A stretch of 37,783 nucleotides of DNA from Azospirillum sp. TSO22-1 (lineage in GTDB: Bacteria; Pseudomonadota; Alphaproteobacteria; Azospirillales; Azospirillaceae). A model generated the notes under the pieces. It was given only the letters and a program-made list of their open reading frames with translations, did not search any database and was not told where the DNA came from. Made by a program: the position numbers and the translations under genes. Positions within the stretch are counted from its first letter, which is position 1, and each line of letters opens with the position of its first letter. Positions 16,054 through 23,422 of the stretch are shown here, one piece after another. The DNA is taken from contig NZ_LGQZ01000111.1 of assembly GCF_003116015.1 (NCBI RefSeq), forward strand, positions 1 through 37,783. The letters are read 5' to 3'.

Positions 16054-16883
16054 GCACCGTCCTCACCATCGCCGGCAAGGAGGTGCGCGACGGGATGCGC
16101 AACCGCTGGGTCCTGGCGACCACGCTGCTGATGGCGGCGCTGGCCCTGGGCCTCGCCTTCCTGGGCACCGCGCCCACGGGGAGCAACATCGCCGCCTCGC
16201 GCCTCGCCGTCACCGTGGTCAGTCTGGCCAGCCTGACCATCTTCCTGGTGCCGCTGATCGCGCTGCTGCTGTCCTTCGACGCGCTGGTGGGCGAGGTGGA
16301 GCGCGGCACCATGCTGCTGCTGCTGTCCTACCCGGTGGCGCGGTGGGAGGTCGTCGCCGGCAAGTTCCTCGGCCACACCGCGTTGATCGCCATCGCCACC
16401 GTCGTCGGCTACGGCGTGGCGGCCGTGGCGGTCGCCTACGCCGCGCCGGGAACCGGGACCGGGGACTGGCAGGCCATGGGGGCGCTGATCGCCTCGTCCG
16501 TCCTGCTGGGCGCGGTGTTCCTGTCCATCGGCTATCTGCTGAGCAGCCTGGTGCGTGAGCGCGCCACGGCGGCCGGCCTCGCCATCGCGGTGTGGCTGGT
16601 CTTCGTGCTGCTGTACGACCTCGGCCTTCTCGGCTACCTCGCGGCGACCGAGGGCAAGGGGCTGTCGGCCGAGGCGTTCGGCTGGCTGCTGCTGCTCAAC
16701 CCGGCCGACGCGTTCCGTCTGTTCAACCTGACCGGCGTCGAGGAGGTGCGGCAGTTCGCCGGCATGGCCGGGGTGAGCCGGCAGGCGGCGGTCGGCCCGG
16801 TGGCGCTGATGGGCGCGCTGCTAGCGTGGATCCTCGTGCCGCTGGTGCTCGCCCAGCTCGTCTTTCACCGGAGGCAGTTGTGA
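16050..16883 (+). CDS. nosY: NosY, ABC transporter permease for NosZ maturation
   Basis: This 277-residue membrane protein of the ABC-2 permease type has about six helices. It begins MSTVLTIAGKEVRDGMRNRW, an amphipathic opening shared with NosY proteins, and contains DALVGEVERGTMLLLLSYPV before helix 3, the ABC-2 coupling region. It forms the transport channel with NosF. ATGA overlap with nosF and TGATG overlap with nosL place it in one translationally coupled operon. Confidence 0.95.
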   Translation: MSTVLTIAGKEVRDGMRNRWVLATTLLMAALALGLAFLGTAPTGSNIAASRLAVTVVSLASLTIFLVPLIALLLSFDALVGEVERGTMLLLLSYPVARWEVVAGKFLGHTALIAIATVVGYGVAAVAVAYAAPGTGTGDWQAMGALIASSVLLGAVFLSIGYLLSSLVRERATAAGLAIAVWLVFVLLYDLGLLGYLAATEGKGLSAEAFGWLLLLNPADAFRLFNLTGVEEVRQFAGMAGVSRQAAVGPVALMGALLAWILVPLVLAQLVFHRRQL

Positions 16884-17401
16884 TGCGCGCGCTCCCGCTG
16901 CTGGCCGTCCTGGCCCTCGCCGCCTGCGGCGAGGAGAAGGATGCCGCTCCGCCGCCGCCGGCGCCCCTGACCCAGGATGCCATCGGGCATTACGACCACA
17001 TGGCGGTGCTCGATCACGACGGCCCGAAGGGGCAGATCTTTGTGAAGGGCCGCGACAAGCCATACTGGTTCTCCTCGGTGCGCGACACGGTCGCCTTCAT
17101 GCTGCTGCCGGAGGAGCCCAAGGACATCCGCGCCATCTACGTGCAGGACATCGGCCGCGCGCAGAGCTGGCGGGACCCCGGCCCGCAGAGCTGGGTTGAG
17201 GCGCGCGGCGCGCATTACGTCGTCGGCAGCCGGCGCCTGGGCGGCATGGGGCAGCCGGAGGCCGTGCCGTTCTCGGCCCGCGAGGCCGCCGAGGCGTTCG
17301 CCCGCGACAACGGCGGCCGCGTCGTCGCCTTTGCCGAGATCCCGCGCGACTACATCCTCGGCGACGCGAGCGGGCCGTCCGGCCACGCGCGGAAGCACTG
17401 A
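16883..17401 (+). CDS. nosL: NosL, outer-membrane/periplasmic copper chaperone lipoprotein
   Basis: This 172-residue lipoprotein has a short signal and lipobox LALAAC (Cys15). The NosL core follows: HYDHMAVLDHDGPKGQIFV, FFSSVRDT-like WFSSVRDTVAFMLLPE, AIYVQDIG, AHYVVGS, GGMGQPEAVPFS and AEAFARDNGGRVVAF. NosL delivers Cu(I) to apo-NosZ. The position usually holding Cys of the Cys-X-Met Cu motif (GHYCxM) reads GHYDHM here, and the lipobox cysteine is the only cysteine in the protein. The rest of the family sequence, including the GGMG loop, is intact. It may bind copper through Met and His instead. Confidence 0.94.
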   Translation: MRALPLLAVLALAACGEEKDAAPPPPAPLTQDAIGHYDHMAVLDHDGPKGQIFVKGRDKPYWFSSVRDTVAFMLLPEEPKDIRAIYVQDIGRAQSWRDPGPQSWVEARGAHYVVGSRRLGGMGQPEAVPFSAREAAEAFARDNGGRVVAFAEIPRDYILGDASGPSGHARKH

Positions 17402-17418
17402 CCGGGGGACGCCGCGCC

Positions 17419-18429
17419 ATGCTGACCCGCCGCCGCTTCCTGACCATCACCGCCGCCACGGCCGGCGCCGCCATCGCTCCCGCGGCGGCGGGCGCCGGCA
17501 CGGGAATCGTGGAATGGCGCGGCACGGCGCTCGGCGCGGAGGCGCTGCTGCGGCTGCACCACCCGGACGAGGCGGCGGCGTGGCGGCTCGTCGCCGCGTG
17601 CCTGGCGGAGGTGGAGCGGCTGGAGAGCATCTTCAGCCTGTACCGGCCGGATTCGGCGCTGCGCCGGCTGAACCGGGAGGGCGCGCTGTCCGCCCCGCCG
17701 CTCGACCTCGTGGTGCTGCTCGGCGAGGCGACGCGGTACGGCGACCTGACCGGCGGCGCCTTCGACGTCACGGTGCAGCCGCTGTGGGACCTGCACGCCC
17801 GCCACTTCGCCGCGCCGGACGCCGATCCGGCCGGGCCGCCGGAGGAGGCGGTGGCGGCCGCGCGGGCCTTGGTGGATTATCGGCGAATCCATGTCGCCGC
17901 GGACCGCATCGCCCTGGGGCAGCCGGGCATGGCGGTGACGCTGAACGGCATCGCACAGGGGTACATCACCGACCGCGTCGCCGAGCGCCTGCGCGCCGCG
18001 GGGCTGCAGCACGTGCTGGTCCATCTCGGCGAGACGCGGGCGCTGGGACCGGCGGAGGACGGTCGGCCCTGGCACGTCGGCATCGCCGACGCCGCGGCGC
18101 CCGACCGGCGCCCGTTCCGGAGCGTCGATCTCGTGGAGGGCGCGGTCGCCTCGTCCGGCGGCTACGGGACCCGGTTCAGCGCGCAGTGCCATCACCTGTT
18201 CGACCCCGCCACCGGCCGCAGCGCCCGTCACGTGGAGGCGGTCACGGTCATGGCACCGACGGCCACCGCCGCCGATGCCCTCTCGACGGCGCTGGCCGTG
18301 CTGCCGCCGGGCGACGCTCCGCGCCTGCTCCAGGCAAGCGCCGGTGCGCGGGCGATCATACAGATGCAGGGCGGACCACACTTCCTCGGGTCGTGGCCCG
18401 ACGCCGGTCCGCCGAATACGGAGGAGTGA
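17419..18429 (+). CDS. nosX: NosX, ApbE-type FAD:protein FMN transferase
   Basis: This 336-residue protein has an N-terminal twin-arginine-like signal (TRRRFLTITAATAG) and an ApbE domain (about 35-320). Key segments are LESIFSLYRPDSALRRLN, TGGAFDVTVQPLW, VTLNGIAQGYITDRVAERL, SSGGYGTRF and HHLFDPATGRSARHV, matching the flavin- and Mg-binding regions. It would transfer FMN from FAD to the Thr of the NosR SGATVT motif in the periplasm. It ends the nosRZDFYLX operon, 17 bases after nosL. The C-terminus is followed by about 145 non-coding bases that lead to the AraC gene promoter. Confidence 0.95.
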   Translation: MLTRRRFLTITAATAGAAIAPAAAGAGTGIVEWRGTALGAEALLRLHHPDEAAAWRLVAACLAEVERLESIFSLYRPDSALRRLNREGALSAPPLDLVVLLGEATRYGDLTGGAFDVTVQPLWDLHARHFAAPDADPAGPPEEAVAAARALVDYRRIHVAADRIALGQPGMAVTLNGIAQGYITDRVAERLRAAGLQHVLVHLGETRALGPAEDGRPWHVGIADAAAPDRRPFRSVDLVEGAVASSGGYGTRFSAQCHHLFDPATGRSARHVEAVTVMAPTATAADALSTALAVLPPGDAPRLLQASAGARAIIQMQGGPHFLGSWPDAGPPNTEE

Positions 18430-18501
18430 ACGGCGCCGGCCCCCACCGGAACACCCAGCACCACACCCTTCCGCTCGATGTCGCGCATCCCCGCTCCATA
18501 G

Positions 18502-18537
18502 ATGCGACTTGTTCGCATTCGCATTGTATCGTATACG
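18502..18537 (+). promoter_or_regulatory. Promoter with Fur-like dyad upstream of the AraC regulator
   Basis: TTGTTC (18509-18514) and TATACG (18532-18537) at 17-base spacing form a sigma-70-like promoter in an AT-rich patch. The -35 lies inside the dyad ATGCGA-N5-TCGCAT (18502-18518), with a further TCGCAT at 18519-18524. TGCGA/TCGCA arms resemble alphaproteobacterial Fur-type boxes, and the gene heads an iron-uptake locus, so iron repression is plausible. This is pattern-based inference. Confidence 0.45.
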
Positions 18538-18574
18538 CGGCCGAGGTGCGGCGTGGAGAGGGGAAGGGCATCCA

Positions 18575-19459
18575 ATGACGTTCCATCCCAGGATGCAGAG
18601 CAGAACCGAAGGCATCACGGTCGTCGGCGACCTGCAATGGCGCGCGTGGAACGGCGTGATCGCCGACGTGTGGACCGTCGAGTGCGCGCACGACGCCGGC
18701 GGCGAGTACCTGTCGCAGGCGCCGCGCCTCGTCGTCGTCCTCGATCAGCTCGGCGACGGCGGCATCGACGTCATGGCCTCCCCGGCCGGCGGCGGCGCGC
18801 AGCGGGCGACCGCGCGCGAGCCGATGAGCTACGTGCCGGCCGGCGTGCGCGTGTGGTCGCGGGTGGAGGACGTCCGCCATCTCCGCCACCTCGACCTGCA
18901 TTTCGACATGGCGGCGCTCGGTGCGCGCCTGCCCGACGAGCCGGCCGCCGGGGTGCTGGAGACGCCGCGCCTGAAGTTCTCCGACGAGCGGCTGCTCGGG
19001 CTGGCGCGCCTGATCGCGGCGGAGTGCATGGAGCCCGGCGCCGTCCACGACCTTTACGGCGACAGCCTGATCTCGGCGCTGCTGGTCGGGCTGCTGCGCA
19101 TCGCGCCCCGGGCGGAACGCAAGCGCGGCCAGCTGCCGCCGCGCCAGCTGAAGCGCGCCATCGATTACATCGAGGACAATTGCGGGCGGAACATCCGGCT
19201 GCAGGAGCTGGCCGACCTGACCGGCCTGTCCGAGTCCTACTTCTGCTCGGCCTTCAAGGCGTCGACCGGCATGCCACCGCACAAGTGGCAGATGCGCGCC
19301 CGCATCGACCGTGCCAAGGCGCTGCTGTCCCGGCCGGACATGACGCCGGCCGCCGCGGCCGTCGCCGCCGGCTTCTCCGACCAGGCGCACCTGACTCGCG
19401 TCTTCCGGCAGGTGGTCGGCACGACCCCGGCGGCATGGCAGCGCGCCAAGGCCGCATGA
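18575..19459 (+). CDS. AraC family transcriptional regulator of the siderophore locus
   Basis: This 294-residue protein has an N-terminal effector domain (about 1-180) and a C-terminal AraC/XylS double helix-turn-helix (about 190-290). Typical segments are NIRLQELADLTGLSESYFCSAFKAST, PHKWQMRARIDRAKALL and AAAVAAGFSDQAHLTRVFRQVVGTTP. GGGGAAGGG precedes the ATG. It lies directly upstream of a TonB-dependent siderophore receptor, the arrangement seen with PchR-like regulators that activate a receptor gene when the ferric siderophore is present. Regulation of the downstream locus is inferred. The genes are separated by 135 bases that hold candidate binding repeats. Confidence 0.92.
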   Translation: MTFHPRMQSRTEGITVVGDLQWRAWNGVIADVWTVECAHDAGGEYLSQAPRLVVVLDQLGDGGIDVMASPAGGGAQRATAREPMSYVPAGVRVWSRVEDVRHLRHLDLHFDMAALGARLPDEPAAGVLETPRLKFSDERLLGLARLIAAECMEPGAVHDLYGDSLISALLVGLLRIAPRAERKRGQLPPRQLKRAIDYIEDNCGRNIRLQELADLTGLSESYFCSAFKASTGMPPHKWQMRARIDRAKALLSRPDMTPAAAAVAAGFSDQAHLTRVFRQVVGTTPAAWQRAKAA

Positions 19460-19474
19460 GGGGCGGCTCAAGAA

Positions 19475-19492
19475 CGTCCAAAGATCGTCCAA
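19475..19492 (+). promoter_or_regulatory. Tandem direct repeats, candidate AraC activator site
   Basis: CGTCCAA occurs at 19475-19481 and again at 19486-19492, spaced by 11 bases, which is one helical turn. A looser copy, CGGTTCAA, follows at 19505-19512. Helically phased direct repeats upstream of the receptor gene fit the binding mode of AraC-type activators. Placement is about 100 bases before the receptor ATG. Confidence 0.45.
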
Positions 19493-19594
19493 TCCACCGC
19501 AAGGCGGTTCAATATCGCCCGTCCCGGCCATGGTATTCCCCCGACCCTGACGAGCTTTTTCAAGCAGCGCGGCCATAGTCAAAGGGGTAGGGGC

Positions 19595-21754
19595 ATGACG
19601 GATATTCGACGCGGCGTGTTGGCGTCCTTCCTTCTGAACACCACGGCGGCGGCGGCCCTGCTGGTGCCGGCGGCGGCCCTGGCGCAGGACGCCGGCAAGC
19701 CGGTCGTCCTCGACCCGGTGACGGTCGGCGGCACCGCGGAGACGGGCACCGGCCCGGTCGGCGGCCCGGGCGGTGGCTATGTCGCCAAGCGCACCACCGC
19801 CGGCTCCAAGACTGACACCCCGGTCGAGGCGGTGCCGCAGTCGATCTCGGTGATCGGCCGCGAGGAGATCGACGACCGCCGCGCCCAGAAGGCGGACGAG
19901 GCGCTGCGCTACACCGCCGGCGTCTACGGCCAGCCCTTCGGCCCGGACGGCGACACCAACTGGATGTTCATCCGCGGCTTCCAGGCGACACAGACCGGCG
20001 TGTTCCAGGACGGACTGCAGCTCTACAGCTACGGTTTCGGCGGCATGTTCGTCGACAGCTTCCCCCTGGAGCGGATCGAGGTGCTGCGCGGCGCCTCGTC
20101 GGTGCTCTACGGCAGCAGCAACCCGGGCGGCCTCGTCAACTACGTCAGCAAGCGGCCGGACGGGCAGCGCGTGCGTTACGTCGAGACCGGCATCGACGAC
20201 GCCAGCACCGCCAACCTGGGCTTCGACATCGGCGACAAGGCGGGCGAGACGCTGGCCTACCGCCTGACCGGCCGCGTCGCCGGCGGCGACGGCTATTCCA
20301 AGCACGAGGACGGCTTCCGCGGCACCATCTCGCCCAGCATCACCTGGGCGCCGGACAGCCGCACCAGCGTGACGCTGCTCGCCAACTACACGGACATCGA
20401 CAAGACGCACAACGGCGGCGCTTTCCTGCCCTATGTCGGCATGGTGGTCGATGCGCCCTTCGGCAAGATCAGCCGCGACGCCAACTTCACCGAGCCGGGC
20501 ATCGACACCTACCGGCGCCGGCAGGGCTCGCTCGGCTACGAGGTCTCGCACACCTTCGACAACGACCTGACGGTGCGCCAGAACGCCCGCTACGGCTATT
20601 CCAAGGTGCACGAGGTCTCGCTCTATCCCTTCGGCTACGCCGGCTTCTCGCCGCGCCCGACCGACCCCACCAACCAACTGGCGCGCATCAACTTCGAGCA
20701 CGAGACCGAGGTCAGCACCTTCGCCGTCGACAACCAGCTGCAGGGCACGCTGCGCACCGGCCCGGTCGAGCACACGGCGCTGGTCGGCGTCGATTACCGC
20801 TACTTCCGCATGGACCAGGTGCAGGCCACCGGCGCCGCCACCACGATCAGCGCCACCAACCCGGTCTACGGCGCCGCGCAGGGTGCCCGCACGCCCTACA
20901 TCGACCAGACGCTGACCCTGCACCAGCTGGGCGTCTACGCGCAGGACCAGATGCGCTTCGGTCAGGGCTGGTTGGTCACGCTGAACGGCCGCTACGACCG
21001 CGCCTCCACCAAGGCAGTGGGCCTGCCGTCCTACGAGGGCAGCAAGGGCCAGCTCAGCGGCCGCGCCGGCCTCGCCTACGAGTTCGGCAACGGCATGACG
21101 CCCTACGCCAGCACGTCCACCTTCTTCAATCCCGTCCTCGGCTCCTCCGCCGCCAGCGGCGTCTTCAAGCCGGAGACCGGGACGCAGTACGAGGTCGGCC
21201 TGAAGTACCGGCCGGCCTGGGTGGACGGCCTGTTCACCGTGGCGCTGTTCGACCTGACGCGGCAGAACGTGGTGACCGGCCCGTTCCTGGCCGAGACGCA
21301 GATCGGCGAGGTCAACTCGCGCGGCATCGAGTTCGAGGGCAAGGTCAACGTCACCCGCAACCTGAAGGCCACCGCCGCCGTCACCCTGTTCGACCTGGAG
21401 ATCACCAAGGACGCCGACCGAAACCTCGTCGGCAAGACGCCCTTCATCGTGCCGGAGCGGCAGGCGTCGCTGTCCCTGGACTACACTTTCAAGGAGGGCG
21501 CGCTGGACGGCGTGGTGCTGGGCGGCGGCGTGCGCCACATCGGCTCCTCCTGGGTGGACAACGAGAACACGCTGAAGGTGCCGGCGGCCACGGTGTTCGA
21601 CGCGCGCGTCGGCTACCGCAAGGACAACTGGGGCGTCGACCTGAACGCCGCCAACCTGTTCGACAAGGCCTACGTGGCGAGCTGCCAGACGCAGTTCTCC
21701 TGCGGCTACGCCGAGGGCCGGACGCTCCGCCTGACCGCCCACATGACGTGGTGA
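19595..21754 (+). CDS. TonB-dependent siderophore receptor
   Basis: This 719-residue outer-membrane receptor has a signal peptide ending near ALAQ (about residue 30). A probable TonB box VVLDPVTVGG lies just behind it, then the plug domain (about 60-165) with TPVEAVPQSISVIGREEIDDRRA, FIRGF and EVLRGASSVLYGSSNPGGLVNYVSKRP, then a 22-strand barrel to the C-terminus. It resembles the FhuA/FpvA siderophore-receptor group but lacks the N-terminal signalling domain that would pair with FecI/FecR. The barrel ends in W, where F is more usual. It heads the uptake operon and is followed by ATPase, binding protein and permease, consistent with hydroxamate-type ferric siderophore import; the actual ligand is unknown. 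Confidence 0.94.
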   Translation: MTDIRRGVLASFLLNTTAAAALLVPAAALAQDAGKPVVLDPVTVGGTAETGTGPVGGPGGGYVAKRTTAGSKTDTPVEAVPQSISVIGREEIDDRRAQKADEALRYTAGVYGQPFGPDGDTNWMFIRGFQATQTGVFQDGLQLYSYGFGGMFVDSFPLERIEVLRGASSVLYGSSNPGGLVNYVSKRPDGQRVRYVETGIDDASTANLGFDIGDKAGETLAYRLTGRVAGGDGYSKHEDGFRGTISPSITWAPDSRTSVTLLANYTDIDKTHNGGAFLPYVGMVVDAPFGKISRDANFTEPGIDTYRRRQGSLGYEVSHTFDNDLTVRQNARYGYSKVHEVSLYPFGYAGFSPRPTDPTNQLARINFEHETEVSTFAVDNQLQGTLRTGPVEHTALVGVDYRYFRMDQVQATGAATTISATNPVYGAAQGARTPYIDQTLTLHQLGVYAQDQMRFGQGWLVTLNGRYDRASTKAVGLPSYEGSKGQLSGRAGLAYEFGNGMTPYASTSTFFNPVLGSSAASGVFKPETGTQYEVGLKYRPAWVDGLFTVALFDLTRQNVVTGPFLAETQIGEVNSRGIEFEGKVNVTRNLKATAAVTLFDLEITKDADRNLVGKTPFIVPERQASLSLDYTFKEGALDGVVLGGGVRHIGSSWVDNENTLKVPAATVFDARVGYRKDNWGVDLNAANLFDKAYVASCQTQFSCGYAEGRTLRLTAHMTW

Positions 21755-21761
21755 CCGCGTG

Positions 21762-22541
21762 ATGCGGCCGGCGCTGTACGAGGTGGAGGGTGTGGGATTC
21801 GCCGTCGGCGGGCGGCCGATCGTCTCGGACCTGACGTTCCGGCTGGAGCCGGGGCGGATTCACGGCCTCGTCGGCCCCAACGGGTCGGGCAAGAGCACGC
21901 TGATCCGCATGCTCGCCCGCCAGCAGGCGCCAAGCGCCGGCCGCATCCGCTTCCAGGGCGAGGATCTCAGGCACCTCGGCGACCGCGCGTTTGCCCGCGC
22001 TGTCGCCTACATGCCGCAGTTCACCCCGCCGGCCGAGAGCCTGACGGTGCGCGAGCTGGTGGCGCTCGGCCGCTTCCCCTGGCACGGCGCGCTCGGCCGC
22101 TTCGGTGTGGAGGACGCCGCCAAGGTGGCCGAGGCGCTGGCCGACACCGGCCTGGAGCCGCTGGCCGACCGGCTGGTCGACAGCCTGTCGGGCGGCGAGC
22201 GGCAGCGCGCGTGGCTGGCCATGATGATCGCCCAGGACGCCCGCTGCCTGCTGCTCGACGAGCCAACCTCGGCGCTCGACATCGCGCATCAGGTGGACAT
22301 GCTGGACCTGGTGCGCACGCTGAGCCGGGCGCGCGGCCTCGGCGCCGTCGTCGTGCTGCACGATATCAACATGGCGGCGCGCGTGTGCGACGACATCCTG
22401 GCGCTCCGCGGCGGACGGCTGATCGCGCAGGGGCCGCCCGCGGCGATCATGACCGGGGAGGCGCTGGCTGGCATCTACGGCATCGCCATGGGCACCTTGC
22501 CGCACCCGGCGACCGGCCAGCCCATCGGGTACGTGCGATGA
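21762..22541 (+). CDS. fhuC: Ferric-siderophore ABC importer ATPase (FhuC type)
   Basis: This 259-residue ATPase has Walker A GPNGSGKST (about residue 40), Q-loop YMPQ, signature LSGGERQR, Walker B LLLDEPTSALD and switch HDIN, with the LTVRELVALGRFPWHG segment characteristic of FepC/FhuC iron-siderophore ATPases. It powers the FhuB-type permease encoded two genes later. It begins eight bases after the receptor stop. A GTG lies directly before the ATG at 21762 and could also be the start. No good ribosome binding site is visible, which suggests translational coupling. Its end overlaps the next gene by four bases. Confidence 0.93.
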   Translation: MRPALYEVEGVGFAVGGRPIVSDLTFRLEPGRIHGLVGPNGSGKSTLIRMLARQQAPSAGRIRFQGEDLRHLGDRAFARAVAYMPQFTPPAESLTVRELVALGRFPWHGALGRFGVEDAAKVAEALADTGLEPLADRLVDSLSGGERQRAWLAMMIAQDARCLLLDEPTSALDIAHQVDMLDLVRTLSRARGLGAVVVLHDINMAARVCDDILALRGGRLIAQGPPAAIMTGEALAGIYGIAMGTLPHPATGQPIGYVR

Positions 22542-23422
22542 CGCGCTCCCTCACGCGGCGCCGGGCGATCGGCCTCGCCGCCGGGCTGCTGCTGGCCCCC
22601 ACGGTCGTCCCCACCGTGGTCTGGGCCGGGGAGCGGCGCGTCGCCGCCATCGACTGGGCGGCGCTGGAGACCGCGCTGCTGCTGGGCATCGATCCGGTGG
22701 CGGCGACCGAGCTGCGGCAATTCCGCGAGATCGCCCTGGAGCCGGAAATCCCCGCGGGCGTCGCCGACGTCGGCCTGCGCGGCACGCCGAACTACGAGGC
22801 GCTGCGGCTGGCCGCGCCCGACCTCATCCTCAGCTCCAACTTCTACGAACGCCAGCGCGGAACGTTGGAGCGCATCGCGCCGGTGCTGCCGCTGACGGTG
22901 TACGAGCCGGGCGTGCCGCCCTACGCCCGCGCCGTGGAGGCCGCCGCCGCCCTGGGCCGCGCGCTCGGCCGCGACGCGCAGGCCGCCGTGTCCAGGGCCG
23001 ACGCCGCCATCGCCGGATTCCGCGACGCGCTCGGCGGCGTGCCGCGGCGGCCGGTGTTCGTGGTCAGCGTCGGCGACGCCCGCCACGTCCGCGCCTTCGG
23101 CGCTGACAGCATGTTCGGCGACGTGCTTGGCCGGCTGGGATTCGCGAACGCCTGGACCGCCGCCACCAGCTATTCCGCCGCCGCTCCGCTGGGCATCGAG
23201 GCGCTGGCGCGGGTGCCCGACGCCGCCGTGCTGGTCGTCGGGCCGATGCCGGCCGAGGCGCGCCGTGAGCTGGCCGACAGCGCGCTGTGGCGGGCGCTGC
23301 CCATGGTGCGGGCGGGGCGGGTGGCCCACTTGGCACCGGTCAACCATTTCGGCGGGCTGCCGGCGGCGGTGCGCTTCGCCCGCTTGACCGCGACCGCCCT
23401 CGGCGGAGCCGGGCATGGCTGA
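22538..23422 (+). CDS. fhuD: Periplasmic ferric-siderophore binding protein (FhuD type)
   Basis: This 294-residue protein opens with a twin-arginine signal (TRRRAIGLAAG), as in E. coli FhuD. The two-lobe cluster A-2 binding-protein fold follows, with VADVGLRGTPNYEALRLAAPDLILSS, RIAPVLPLTVYE, FGADSMFGDVLGRLGFANAW and PMVRAGRVAHLAPVNHFGG. It would deliver ferric hydroxamate to the FhuB-type permease. It overlaps the ATPase gene by four bases (ATGA) and the permease gene by eight. Confidence 0.92.
   Translation: MTRSLTRRRAIGLAAGLLLAPTVVPTVVWAGERRVAAIDWAALETALLLGIDPVAATELRQFREIALEPEIPAGVADVGLRGTPNYEALRLAAPDLILSSNFYERQRGTLERIAPVLPLTVYEPGVPPYARAVEAAAALGRALGRDAQAAVSRADAAIAGFRDALGGVPRRPVFVVSVGDARHVRAFGADSMFGDVLGRLGFANAWTAATSYSAAAPLGIEALARVPDAAVLVVGPMPAEARRELADSALWRALPMVRAGRVAHLAPVNHFGGLPAAVRFARLTATALGGAGHG

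Noticed and set aside
18356..21742. A very long open frame antisense to the AraC regulator and TonB receptor genes
   Set aside because: It mirrors the high third-position GC of the real genes. Its predicted protein is low-complexity (V/A/D/H-rich) with no recognisable domain, while the plus strand encodes clear AraC and TonB-receptor families.
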